64,000 nt of DNA, from positions 1,240,001 through 1,304,000 of the forward strand of contig OZ252048.1 in NCBI GenBank assembly GCA_965247915.1. The letters are read 5' to 3'. The position numbers were made by a program, and so were the translations under genes. The DNA comes from JAKZRT01 sp965247915 (GTDB lineage Bacteria > Pseudomonadota > Alphaproteobacteria > Rhodobacterales > Rhodobacteraceae). Positions 44,194 to 52,737 of the stretch are shown piece after piece; positions within the stretch are counted from its first letter, which is position 1, and each line of letters begins with the position of its first letter. The notes under the pieces were generated by a model. The model was given only the letters and a program-made list of their open reading frames with translations, had not been told where the DNA came from and ran no database searches.

Positions 44194-45204
44194 TGGGCGC
44201 GCTAGTTGCGTTTCAGGCAGCGGAACTGGGCCAACTCATGCCGATGTTTCCTGCAACTTGATGACGATGGCGCGATAACTTCCGTGGGTCCGACGCTGGT
44301 CAAAGTGTTGCCCGAGAAAAGCATTCTGGGTCGAAAATATATTTGATGTCTTCACCATAAAACACCGAAAGCAAGACAGCGCCCACAATGGGGTTGACCC
44401 CTCTGACTGGCGGTCTGTTGCGCATCGCCCTGATCGAGCCACCGGGAACGGTATTCAAGGCGATGCTGGTGCCGCTGGCCGTTGGCGGTTTTTGATGAAC
44501 ATCTCGTTCGGCATCGGTGGTGGTTCCAGGGCCGGTGGCGAGCACGGGCTGAGCGCTTCGGATTTTCCGGCCACCGATCTGACCATAGAAATGCTGTATC
44601 TGAAACGAAGCGAAATCCAGCCGTTCTTCAGGAATCGCACAATCTGATCAAGCGGTTGCAGGGTGCCAAAATAGCTGCTGAAGAAAAGGCGTTCACCGAT
44701 ACGCTGACCGGATTGAAAAACCGCCGTGCCATGGATTTTGTTGCTGAACCGTCTGGTCCTGGCCGACGAATGACTTCGGGCTGATCAATATCGATCTGGA
44801 TTTCTTCAAAGCGGTTAACGACACCATGGGTCACGCGGCGGGCGACTATGTTCTTCAGTATGTGGCTCGTATCATGGGTCGCCGAAACGCGCGGCGAAGA
44901 TACGGTGGCACGGGTCGGCGGAGACGAATTTGTGCTGATCCTGAAAGGGCTGACCGACGTGGGCCTGATGCGTACAATCAGCGAGCGGATCATCGGCACG
45001 CTGGAGAAACCGGATCAAGTTCAACGGCGAAGAGCTGCCGAATCTCGGCCAGTATAGGGGGCCACTGTCACAACCAATTACACCACGCTTGATGCTCAAG
45101 AGATGCTCCACCAATGCCGATCTTGCGCTTTATGCGTCCAAGAATGCCGGGCGGGCCGTGTTTTCGGCGTTTTCCTGGGAAATGAGCGATCGGCGCACGG
45201 CCTA
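44193..45204 (+). pseudogene. H-NOX-associated diguanylate cyclase (HNOBA-GGDEF), multiple frameshifts
   Basis: It begins ATG 44193, overlapping the H-NOX stop (TGATG). The order of pieces is LVAFQAAELGQLMPMF, FLQLDDDGAITSVGPTL, FDVFTIKH, RIALIEPPGTVFKAML, LMNISFGIGGGSRAGG, LQESHNLIKRLQGAKIAAEE with DTLTGLKNRRAM, FGLINIDLDFFKAV, MGHAAGDYVLQYV, VARVGGDEFVLILKG and ALYASKNAGRAVF. These form an H-NOX-associated domain, a coiled coil and a GGDEF domain. At least seven frame changes interrupt it. Such pairs convert NO sensing into c-di-GMP output in other marine bacteria; here the circuit is dead. Confidence 0.78.
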
Positions 45205-45218
45205 GGCATCGAGCGTTG

Positions 45219-46007
45219 TCAGCGGGCGGTGCCGGGCATGATCGTGCCCGAGCAATGATCCGAGAAACGCCGAAGAAGCACGATGTCCCAGCCCGAATTG
45301 TACCCTTCGCGCGCCTCAGCCGCTGCCGCGCCGCGGTTTTCCCAACCGTCGTGGGTCAGCGTCACTTGCGTCCCTTGCGCTGTCGGCGTGAAGGCAACGT
45401 GCAGGCGGGTGGCCTCGGCGGCGGGTCGGCCAACGTGCCATGACATCTCGAACACAGCGCCAGGTTGCCATTTCGTGATCGTGCCCCAAAGCCCGGAGGT
45501 TCCGTCGTGCAGCAGCTCGGACACCTTTCCATCGACCCGGCCTTCGACCGTGACGCTTTGCGGGACCGACCCTTGGTCCGCCGAAAGCGAATGCGTCTCA
45601 ACCGGCCACCATGCGGCAAAGTCTTCGGTGAAAAGTCGAAATACCCGATCAGGTGGCAGCAATATTTCAAGTTTTTTTACAACAGGGTCAATCATTTCCA
45701 TCGCGTCCTTTATGTTATTTGCATAGGCTTCGAATGTCGCCAGCGCGTCAGACCAAAGTGCGTCGAGGAAGCCGCGCAAGGCATCGATGCCCACTGGCGA
45801 CAACTGATAGAAACGGCGGGTTCCCTGCTGAATCACGCTCAGCAACCCGGCGTTGGTCAGCACTTTCAGATGCTGCGACACGGCTGGGCGACTGACCGGC
45901 AGCTGGCGGCTAATCGCGCCCACGGGTTTGGGGCCGTCGCGCAGCAGCTGAATTATCTTCTGCCGGGTTGGGTCGGCCAGGGCAGCAAGCGCTGATCGGT
46001 AAGTCAT
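45219..46007 (-). CDS. ArsR-type regulator fused to an SRPBCC (AHSA1-like) domain
   Basis: A 262-residue two-domain protein. Residues 1-~95 form an ArsR winged helix (ALADPTRQKIIQLLRDGP, LPVSRPAVSQHLKVLTNAGL, QQGTRRFYQL). No metal-binding Cys pair is visible. Residues ~110-262 form a START-like/AHSA1 domain (LEILLPPDRVFRLFTEDFAAWW, SMSWHVGRP-like strand, VTLTHDGWENRG). Such fusions probably bind a hydrophobic ligand and regulate DNA binding. Start at 46007 chosen at the ArsR fold; the longer upstream frame enters the clpP promoter region. Divergent from clpP. Confidence 0.85.
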   Translation of the reverse strand: MTYRSALAALADPTRQKIIQLLRDGPKPVGAISRQLPVSRPAVSQHLKVLTNAGLLSVIQQGTRRFYQLSPVGIDALRGFLDALWSDALATFEAYANNIKDAMEMIDPVVKKLEILLPPDRVFRLFTEDFAAWWPVETHSLSADQGSVPQSVTVEGRVDGKVSELLHDGTSGLWGTITKWQPGAVFEMSWHVGRPAAEATRLHVAFTPTAQGTQVTLTHDGWENRGAAAAEAREGYNSGWDIVLLRRFSDHCSGTIMPGTAR

Positions 46008-46155
46008 GACTAACGGTAAGCGAAAACTAACGATATTGTCAACCATCCGGGTTCTAATTTGCATTGGGTGCCCTTGCGGCCCCCGGATGGCACCATTATT
46101 CTTGGGAAAACACAGGTGCCGATTGCCCGGCACTTTCAACCCGAAGGCAGGCCCT

Positions 46156-46788
46156 ATGAACGATCCCCACGAATTTTACATGAATACCCTTGTCCCGATG
46201 GTGGTCGAACAGACCGCTCGTGGCGAACGCGCCTACGACATTTTTTCGCGGCTTTTGAAAGAGCGGATCATTTTCGTCAGCGGCCCGGTTCACGATGTGA
46301 CGTCAAGCCTGGTTGTCGCGCAGCTTTTGCATCTGGAAGCGGACAACCCGTCAAAGGAAATATCGATGTACATCAACAGCCCGGGCGGCGTGGTGACCTC
46401 GGGCCTGTCGATTTATGACACAATGCAGTATATCCGCCCTGCGGTATCGACGTTGTGCGTCGGTCAGGCTGCGTCGATGGGGTCGCTTTTGCTGGCGGCG
46501 GGCGCTAAGGGCATGCGTTACAGCCTGCCCAACAGCCGGATCATGGTCCACCAGCCGTCTGGCGGCTACCAGGGTCAGGCCACCGACATCATGATCCACG
46601 CAAAGGAAACCCAGAAACTGAAGGACCGTCTTAACGAGATTTATGTCAAACATACGGGACAAAAGATGAAATCCGTGGTTGACGCGTTAGAGCGCGACAA
46701 TTTCATGTCGCCCGAAGAAGCCAAGGAATGGGGGTTGATCGACGAGATTGTGGAAAGCCGGGACAGTGAAAGCGAGATCGAAAAGTAA
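46156..46788 (+). CDS. clpP: ATP-dependent Clp protease proteolytic subunit
   Basis: A 210-residue serine protease. The catalytic Ser is in GQAASMGSLLL, the His in IMVHQPSGGYQGQ and the Asp in the following helical part. The N-terminal MNTLVPMVVEQT is the usual mature start region. ClpP forms the degradation chamber for ClpX substrates. The start at 46156 is the family start; a longer frame upstream overlaps the regulator. clpX follows 120 bases later. Confidence 0.96.
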   Translation: MNDPHEFYMNTLVPMVVEQTARGERAYDIFSRLLKERIIFVSGPVHDVTSSLVVAQLLHLEADNPSKEISMYINSPGGVVTSGLSIYDTMQYIRPAVSTLCVGQAASMGSLLLAAGAKGMRYSLPNSRIMVHQPSGGYQGQATDIMIHAKETQKLKDRLNEIYVKHTGQKMKSVVDALERDNFMSPEEAKEWGLIDEIVESRDSESEIEK

Positions 46789-46908
46789 CACCTCTGCGCG
46801 CGCTGGATTTAGACGTTGTAGAGGTTTTGCCGGTGTTTTAGGGTCGTGGGCAAGGGTCAGTTTTTACGCCCCGAAAGGTTGGTTCGGCGCGAGCCGCAGA
46901 GGATCGAG

Positions 46909-48174
46909 ATGGCGAATAATTCAGGTGGCGAAGGCAAGAGTACGCTTAACTGCTCGTTCTGCGGCAAATCTCAGCACGAAGTGCGCAAACTGATTGCCGG
47001 ACCGACGGTGTTCATCTGTGATGAATGCGTCGAATTGTGCATGGACATCATCCGCGAAGAAACCAAGACCGCCGGCCTGAAAGCCGCCGATGGTGTCCCG
47101 ACACCCAGGGAAATATGCGAGGTTCTCGACGATTACGTGATCGGGCAGGACCATGCCAAAAGGGTGCTGAGCGTTGCGGTTCACAACCACTATAAGCGCC
47201 TGAACCACGCAGCCAAATCCGGTGACATTGAACTGGCCAAATCGAACATCCTGCTGATCGGCCCCACGGGCTGTGGCAAGACCCTGCTGGCGCAGACCTT
47301 GGCGCGCATTCTGGATGTGCCGTTCACCATGGCTGATGCGACCACGCTGACCGAGGCGGGTTATGTGGGCGAGGATGTCGAAAACATCATTCTCAAGCTG
47401 TTGCAGGCCAGCGAATACAACGTCGAACGGGCGCAGCGCGGCATCGTCTATATCGACGAGGTCGACAAGATCACTCGCAAGTCCGACAACCCGTCGATCA
47501 CCCGCGATGTGAGCGGTGAGGGCGTGCAGCAGGCGCTGTTGAAGATAATGGAAGGCACGGTGGCCAGTGTACCGCCCCAAGGCGGGCGCAAACACCCGCA
47601 GCAGGAGTTTCTGCAGGTCGACACCACCAATATCCTCTTTATCTGTGGCGGCGCATTTGCGGGGCTGGAAAAGATCATCGCGCGGCGCGGCAGGGGCTCG
47701 GCTATCGGGTTTGGCGCAGATGTCAAAGACGACGAAGACCGGGGCGTGGGCGAGGTTTTCATGGATCTGGAGCCAGAGGATTTGCTGAAATTCGGGCTGA
47801 TCCCGGAATTTGTCGGCCGCCTGCCGGTGATCGCCACCCTGCAGGATCTGGACGAAGAGGCGCTGGTGACGATCCTGACCCAGCCCAAGAACGCGCTGGT
47901 CAAGCAGTATCAGCGGCTGTTTGAACTGGAAGAAACCGAGCTGAATTTCACCGAGAATGCGCTGGAGGCCATCGCCAAGAAGGCCATCTTACGCAAAACC
48001 GGCGCGCGCGGGCTGCGGTCGATCATGGAAGACATCCTGCTGGATACGATGTTTGACCTGCCGGGGCTGGACCAAGTCGCCGAGGTTGTGGTCAACGAAG
48101 AGGCGGTGGTGTCGGAAAAGGCGCCGCTGATGATCTATTCCGAACGCGCGGGCGAAGGCGCCAGCGCCGGATAG
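46909..48174 (+). CDS. clpX: ATP-dependent Clp protease ATP-binding subunit ClpX
   Basis: A 421-residue AAA+ unfoldase. The N-terminal zinc-binding domain has CSFCGKSQHEVRKL with FICDECVELC. Walker A is GPTGCGKT, Walker B is IVYIDEVDKI, and the GYVGEDVENI pore loop and RGRGSAIGF loop are present; the IGF loop for ClpP docking reads AIGFGA. It unfolds substrates for ClpP. The start at 46909 gives the normal N-terminus. Confidence 0.97.
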   Translation: MANNSGGEGKSTLNCSFCGKSQHEVRKLIAGPTVFICDECVELCMDIIREETKTAGLKAADGVPTPREICEVLDDYVIGQDHAKRVLSVAVHNHYKRLNHAAKSGDIELAKSNILLIGPTGCGKTLLAQTLARILDVPFTMADATTLTEAGYVGEDVENIILKLLQASEYNVERAQRGIVYIDEVDKITRKSDNPSITRDVSGEGVQQALLKIMEGTVASVPPQGGRKHPQQEFLQVDTTNILFICGGAFAGLEKIIARRGRGSAIGFGADVKDDEDRGVGEVFMDLEPEDLLKFGLIPEFVGRLPVIATLQDLDEEALVTILTQPKNALVKQYQRLFELEETELNFTENALEAIAKKAILRKTGARGLRSIMEDILLDTMFDLPGLDQVAEVVVNEEAVVSEKAPLMIYSERAGEGASAG

Positions 48175-48542
48175 GGTTGCGCCGCGCAAGCGCCTCGCGG
48201 CAGGGCAAATTTTCCCCGGAGAAAATTTGGAGGAGGGGCCTTCCCGCTCTGGCCGCAAGCGGCTATTCACCCCCAAAGTATTGGGAAAACAGTGAAAATA
48301 CGGCCGTTGCGTCCCGCCGCCAGCGTGCGATCAGCCATGCGATCACCTTGATTGCCAGTGGCCGCATCGCCAGAATGCCAAACGCCGGACCGTGCCCGCC
48401 AGGTGGTCCTTTGCCCGGTTCACAGCATTTCAAGAGCATCGCGGGCAAGACCCTGGCAGCCTGGCGCCGCTTTGCCCTTGGCACTGGACGCGGCCCAAAA
48501 GGTGGGCCATACCGGTCGCGACGTTTGAGGAGTTTCTTCATC
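48175..48542. other. intergenic region between clpX and NDUFA12 gene, with a hairpin at 48207-48228
   Basis: AAATTTTC (48207-48214) and GAAAATTT (48221-48228) form an 8-bp stem around CCCGGA, 33 bases after the clpX stop. No T-tract follows, so termination would be weak. The rest resembles generic intergenic sequence. Short frames on both strands were inspected and none is convincing. Confidence 0.55.
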
Positions 48543-48926
48543 ATGGGCCTTATGAGCACCGCGCTGAGGGCCGTGACTTGGTGGAACGGGCAGACGCTGA
48601 ACACCCAGTTCTGGACTTGGCGCAAGGGCGTCAAGGTGGGCGAAGATGCCCAGGGAAACCGGTTTTACCGGACCCGCGACGACGCACGCAGATGGGTCAT
48701 TTTCAATGGCGAGGCCGAGGCCAGCCGGGTTGACCCGGACTGGCACGGCTGGTTGCACCGGACCTGGGACACGACCCCGGCCGATGCGCCGCTGGCCCAC
48801 AAGCGCTGGGAAAAACCCCATCAGGAAAACCTGACGGGCAGCGCGACGGCCTATGCGCCGGCGGGGTCGATCCGCAAGGGTGCCCCGGCCGAGCGGCGCG
48901 ATTACGAGGCCTGGCAGCCCGAATAG
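48543..48926 (+). CDS. NADH:ubiquinone oxidoreductase accessory subunit NDUFA12 (B17.2) homologue
   Basis: A 127-residue protein. It has VTWWNGQTLNTQFWTWRKG, VGEDAQGNRFYRT, the conserved RRWVIFNGEAEASRVDPDWHGWLH and the C-terminal Pro/Gly-rich part ending AWQPE. NDUFA12 is an accessory subunit of complex I shared by alphaproteobacteria and mitochondria. Here it is encoded apart from the nuo operon, directly before mlaD (20 bases). An ATG three codons later is an alternative start. Confidence 0.88.
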   Translation: MGLMSTALRAVTWWNGQTLNTQFWTWRKGVKVGEDAQGNRFYRTRDDARRWVIFNGEAEASRVDPDWHGWLHRTWDTTPADAPLAHKRWEKPHQENLTGSATAYAPAGSIRKGAPAERRDYEAWQPE

Positions 48927-48946
48927 GGGCCGGATAGGGGGCGATA

Positions 48947-49396
48947 ATGTCCGAAAACACCACCGAAGTTCTGGTTGGCGGCGCGGTACTGGCGGTCGCC
49001 GGGTTGTTTTTGATGTTTGCCGGTCAGACCACGGGCTATCGGCAAGCAAGCGGCGGGGCTTACGAGCTGAGCGCCAGTTTCCGGTCGGCCGAGGGCGTGT
49101 CGCTTGGCACCGATGTGCGGCTGGCGGGTGTCAAGGTGGGCACAGTTACGGGCATGGACCTGAACCCGGCGACATTTCGCGCCGATGTGCGATTTACGGT
49201 CAGCGAGGCGATCGAGCTTCCCGACGACAGCGCCGCGGTCGTGGCCTCCGAGGGGCTTTTGGGTGGCACATATCTGGAACTTGTGCCGGGCGGGTCACCC
49301 TTCAACCTAGACCCCGGTGCAGAAGTTGAAGACACCCAAGGGGCGGTCAGCCTGATCTCGCTTTTGTTGAAGTTTGCGGCAGGCGGCGGCGAATGA
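48947..49396 (+). CDS. mlaD: MlaD-type phospholipid-binding protein (MCE domain)
   Basis: A 149-residue protein with an N-terminal membrane anchor (VLVGGAVLAVAGLFLMFAG) and one MCE domain (YELSASFRSAEGVSLGTDVR, GVKVGTVTGMDL, VASEGLLGGTYLELVPG). It is the periplasmic shuttle component of the Mla phospholipid transport system. The other mla genes are not adjacent. Its stop overlaps the DUF2155 start. Confidence 0.88.
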   Translation: MSENTTEVLVGGAVLAVAGLFLMFAGQTTGYRQASGGAYELSASFRSAEGVSLGTDVRLAGVKVGTVTGMDLNPATFRADVRFTVSEAIELPDDSAAVVASEGLLGGTYLELVPGGSPFNLDPGAEVEDTQGAVSLISLLLKFAAGGGE

Positions 49397-49746
49397 TCCG
49401 CGCGGCTCTGGCCTGGCTGGCAATGGCGGGAGCCGCGGGCGCGGTGGAAACGCTGTCGGGCGACATGGCGGTGCTGCGCGGGCTCGACAAGATCTCGGGT
49501 GCCGTGGGCGACATCGAGGTCCCCCCAGGCGGGACCGGCCGATACGGGCACATGCTGGTTGAGGTGTCCGAGTGTCGCTATCCAACGGCCAATCCGTCAG
49601 GCGACGCTTATGCCTATCTGACCATCCGGCAGGACGGGGCCGATGCCCCGGTTTTTCAGGGTTGGGTGATTGCCAGCGCCCCGGCGCTCAATGCGCTCGA
49701 TCATGCGCGCTATGACATCTGGCTGTTGCGCTGCACCAGCTCCTGA
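49393..49746 (+). CDS. DUF2155 family secreted protein
   Basis: A 117-residue protein with a signal peptide (ALAWLAMAGAAGAVE). The conserved core reads LRGLDKISGAVGDIEVPPGG, CRYPTANPSGDAYAYL and FQGWVIASAPALNALDH, followed by a C-terminal Cys (LLRCTSS). Two Cys may pair in the periplasm. DUF2155 proteins are conserved next to aat and mlaD in alphaproteobacteria; function unknown. The last 37 bases overlap the convergent aat gene. Confidence 0.85.
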   Translation: MIRAALAWLAMAGAAGAVETLSGDMAVLRGLDKISGAVGDIEVPPGGTGRYGHMLVEVSECRYPTANPSGDAYAYLTIRQDGADAPVFQGWVIASAPALNALDHARYDIWLLRCTSS

Positions 49747-50354
49747 GGCGCGGGCACGGCGCCCTCCGCGTCAAAATCGGTCTTCAGCGCCAATGCGGGG
49801 TGCAGAATGCGGTGATAATCACGGCGGCTGATCTCGACCGCGCCAAGGCTAACCAGATGGTCAGTCAGAAACTGCGCGTCAAAAAGCCCGTAGCCAGCGG
49901 CGTTCAGCCGGTCGACCAGATAGGCCAGCGCCACTTTCGAGGCATCGGTGCGGCGCGAAAACATGCTTTCGCCGAAAAACGCGCCCCCCACAGACACACC
50001 GTAAACGCCCCCCGCCAGATGCCCGTCGGCCCAGACCTCGGCGGAATGGGCGTGGCCTTGGGCGTGAAGCTGGCCGTAGAGATCCTCGATCTGGTCGTTG
50101 ATCCAGGTCTCCGACCGGTTAGCGCAAGCGGTGACAACCTTGCTGAAAGCCCGATCAAAGGTGACGTCGAATTGTTCCGACAGAATGCGCCGTCTGAGCG
50201 AGCGGGAAATGTGAAAGCCGTCAAGCGGCAGAATACCCCGTTGGCGAGGATCGACCCAGAATAGTTCGGGGTCGTCACGGGCTTCGGCCATGGGGAATAT
50301 GCCGCTGGCGTAGGCGTTGAGCAATATCTCGGGCGTCAGCGTGAAATCCTGCAT
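49710..50354 (-). CDS. aat: leucyl/phenylalanyl-tRNA-protein transferase
   Basis: A 214-residue enzyme that adds Leu or Phe to N-terminal Arg or Lys and so feeds substrates to ClpAP. It has LLNAYASGIFPMAEARDDPELFW-type N-terminus, the HSAEVWADGHLAGGVYGVSVGGAFFGESMFSRR-type core (here seen in pieces GHLAGGVYGV and FGESMFSR), and LFDAQFLTDHLVSLGA. It lies downstream of accC on the same strand after about 200 bases that contain a palindromic repeat. Confidence 0.93.
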   Translation of the reverse strand: MQDFTLTPEILLNAYASGIFPMAEARDDPELFWVDPRQRGILPLDGFHISRSLRRRILSEQFDVTFDRAFSKVVTACANRSETWINDQIEDLYGQLHAQGHAHSAEVWADGHLAGGVYGVSVGGAFFGESMFSRRTDASKVALAYLVDRLNAAGYGLFDAQFLTDHLVSLGAVEISRRDYHRILHPALALKTDFDAEGAVPAPQELVQRNSQMS

Positions 50355-50428
50355 GGGTGGATTTTAGGTCATCGATGGACCGGTGTTAAGCATGTGACAG
50401 GTTTTGCGTCGCGTTCCGCGTCGCCCCA

Positions 50429-50458
50429 GGCGAGGGGCGCTGCCCCTCGCGCTCCCCG
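50429..50458. repeat. dispersed palindromic intergenic repeat, copy 2
   Basis: Identical over 30 bases to 20963-20992, with core GAGGGGCGCTGCCCCTC. Here it is followed by GAAGTATTTTCGAAACGATG, giving the uninterrupted form of the site that at copy 1 is occupied by the IS110-family element. It lies between accC and aat. Confidence 0.8.
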
Positions 50459-50556
50459 AAGTATTTTCGAAACGATGAAATAGGTAACAGGCTGGCTTTT
50501 CATTGTTTTTCAAATAATTCCGCCGTTGGCGGCGCAGGACCTCTGCAACTGATCGG

Positions 50557-51900
50557 TCAGCCATTCGCATCGAGCCATTTTTCCAGCCAGTGAATGTCGT
50601 AATTCCCGGTCTGGATCGCCTCTTCGGCCAGGAGTTGGGGAAACAGCGGCACGGTAGTGTCGATGCCGTCGATGATCAGCTCGCCGAGGGCGCGGCTAAG
50701 CCGGGCCAGCGCCTCGGGGCGGTCGCGGCCATGGACGATCAGTTTGCCGATCAGGCTGTCGTAATAGGGCGGGATCGAATAGCCGTCATAGATCGCCGCA
50801 TCCATGCGCACGCCCAGACCGCCCGGCGCGTGGTACTGGGATATCCGGCCAGGGCTGGGGGTGAAATCGGGCAGTTTCTCGGCATTGATCCGCACTTCGA
50901 TCGAATGGCCGTTTACCGCAAGGTCGCCCTGGTCGAACGACATGGGCAGCCCGGCCGCCACGCGGATTTGCTCGCGCACCAGATCGACGCCGAAGACCGC
51001 CTCGGTCACGGGATGTTCGACCTGAAGGCGGGTGTTCATTTCGATGAAAAAGAAATCACCGTCTTCGTAGAGGAACTCGATGGTGCCGGCGCCGATATAG
51101 TCGATCCGGGCCACCGCATCGGCGCAGGTCTTGCCGATCTCGTCACGCATTTCGGGAGTGATGACCGGGCCCGGGGCCTCTTCGAAGACCTTTTGGTGTC
51201 GGCGTTGCAGCGAACAGTCGCGCTCGCCCAGGTGCACGGCGTTGCCCTTGCCATCACCAAAGACCTGAATTTCGATATGGCGCGGCTTTTGCAGGTATTT
51301 CTCGATATAGACCTCGTCGTTGCCAAAGCCCGATTTGGCCTCGGCGCGCGCGGTTCGAAAGGCGGTTTCGATATCCGCCTTGCTGAGCGCCAGCTTCATG
51401 CCGCGCCCGCCGCCGCCAGCGGTGGCTTTGACGATCACCGGATAGCCAAACTCGCGCCCGATCTTCAGCGCTGCATCGACCGTCGGCACGCCGCCTGGCG
51501 GGCCCGGCACGCAGGGCACGCCCAAACCGATCATGGTCTCCTTGGCGGTGATCTTGTCGCCCATGATGCGGATGTGCTCGGCTGTGGGACCGATAAAGGT
51601 GATGCCGTGGTCTTCGACGATCTGCACAAACTTGGCGTTTTCCGAGAGAAAGCCATACCCAGGATGGATCGCCTGCGCACCGGTGATCTCGCAGGCCGAG
51701 ATAATGGCCGGGAAGGAAAGATAGCTGTGGGTCGAGGACGGCGGGCCGATGCAGATCGCTTCGTCGGCCATGCGCACATGCATCGCGTCGGCATCGGCGG
51801 TGGAATGAACCGCGACCGACGCGATACCCATTTCGCGGCAGGCGCGGACGACGCGCAGCGCAATCTCGCCCCGGTTGGCAATCAGGATTTTGTCGAACAT
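50557..51900 (-). CDS. accC: acetyl-CoA carboxylase, biotin carboxylase subunit
   Basis: A 447-residue ATP-grasp enzyme. It has FDKILIANRGEIALRVVRAC at the N-terminus, the ATP-binding glycine loop KATAGGGGRGMKLA, the catalytic EKYL and HIEIQVFGDG, and FIEMNTRLQVEHPVTE. It carboxylates the biotin on AccB. It follows accB by 10 bases and is co-transcribed with it. Confidence 0.96.
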   Translation of the reverse strand: MFDKILIANRGEIALRVVRACREMGIASVAVHSTADADAMHVRMADEAICIGPPSSTHSYLSFPAIISACEITGAQAIHPGYGFLSENAKFVQIVEDHGITFIGPTAEHIRIMGDKITAKETMIGLGVPCVPGPPGGVPTVDAALKIGREFGYPVIVKATAGGGGRGMKLALSKADIETAFRTARAEAKSGFGNDEVYIEKYLQKPRHIEIQVFGDGKGNAVHLGERDCSLQRRHQKVFEEAPGPVITPEMRDEIGKTCADAVARIDYIGAGTIEFLYEDGDFFFIEMNTRLQVEHPVTEAVFGVDLVREQIRVAAGLPMSFDQGDLAVNGHSIEVRINAEKLPDFTPSPGRISQYHAPGGLGVRMDAAIYDGYSIPPYYDSLIGKLIVHGRDRPEALARLSRALGELIIDGIDTTVPLFPQLLAEEAIQTGNYDIHWLEKWLDANG

Positions 51901-51910
51901 GCGCCCTTAC

Positions 51911-52417
51911 CTATTCGATGATCATCAGCGGGGCGCCAAATTCAACCGGATCACCGTCGCCGACCAGAATGCGTTTGACAGTGCCTGATCGCGGCGCGGG
52001 GATGTGGTTCATGGTTTTCATTGCTTCGATGATCAGGACCGTGTCGCCTTCGTTCACCTCAGCGCCGACGCTGACAAACGGGGCCGATCCGGGTTCGGTC
52101 TGCATATAAACGGTGCCGACCATTGGCGAATTTACGGCACCAGGGTGGTTGGCCGGGTCGTCGGTGTCAGGCGGGCCTGCGGTGGTCGACGCGCGCCCGG
52201 CTGTCGGCGCCGACACGGCTGGACCGGGATCCGGGTCTGCCTGCGGCACGGCCACCTGAAACGCCGCAGACGGACCAACCCGGCTGACCCGCACCTTCAG
52301 CCTGTCAGCCTCGCCAAAGTCGCGCTCGACCTCGATCTCGGACAGGTCATTGTCGCGGAGCAATTCGGCCAGGGCCTGAATGAAGGCCACGTCGGATTCG
52401 TGGAGTTTCTTGGTCAT
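51911..52417 (-). CDS. accB: acetyl-CoA carboxylase biotin carboxyl carrier protein
   Basis: A 168-residue protein. The N-terminal region is helical, the middle is a Pro/Ala-rich linker (residues about 60-90), and the C-terminal biotinyl domain has SPMVGTVYMQTEPGSAPFV and the biotin-accepting Lys in IEAMKTMNHI. The domain includes the thumb-type insert of AccB. It is upstream of accC in the same transcription unit. Confidence 0.95.
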   Translation of the reverse strand: MTKKLHESDVAFIQALAELLRDNDLSEIEVERDFGEADRLKVRVSRVGPSAAFQVAVPQADPDPGPAVSAPTAGRASTTAGPPDTDDPANHPGAVNSPMVGTVYMQTEPGSAPFVSVGAEVNEGDTVLIIEAMKTMNHIPAPRSGTVKRILVGDGDPVEFGAPLMIIE

Positions 52418-52737
52418 GTGATCCTCGATCCCTGGCCGCCGCCCGTCTGACGCAGGCGTTGCATTGTCAGCGCTTTATACGTGAGCCGGCGCAGACTGAA
52501 AAGCGCCGTCTTGTGGGCGTTAGGGCTTGAATATTCTCGTCGTTATGGCAGGGTGATGATAGCGCTAGCACAACAGCGCCTTGCATAGATTCAGCTACGG
52601 CGGGCCCGGTACTCCAAAAAGCATTCTCCCAAGTAATTGTGCCAGTTTCAAACTGCGTCCCGGGGCACCGCCTTGGGGAGTTTTTTTGTTTTGGGGTAGG
52701 TTGATCGTCGTTGGTCGCAATCGAAAAGTGCCAAATT
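52418..52737. other. intergenic region between accB and IclR gene, holding an orphan plus-strand terminator
   Basis: No protein gene is supported in these 320 bases. Both flanking genes read leftwards, so the region should carry the accB promoter. It also contains a strong terminator-like structure on the plus strand (52626-52687) that has no plus-strand gene before it; see that entry. Confidence 0.6.
52626..52687 (+). terminator. orphan rho-independent terminator, possible 3' end of a small RNA
   Basis: CTCCCAAG (52626-52633) pairs with CTTGGGGAG (52672-52680) with one bulge, GTGCC (52639-52643) pairs with GGCAC (52664-52668) inside, and seven T follow directly (52681-52687). There is no coding gene on the plus strand upstream, so the terminator would belong to an unannotated transcript starting somewhere in 52420-52620. 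Confidence 0.55.

Noticed and set aside
50590..51921. Plus-strand frame of 443 codons opposite accC
   Set aside because: AccC on the minus strand has every family motif; the plus-strand translation has none.
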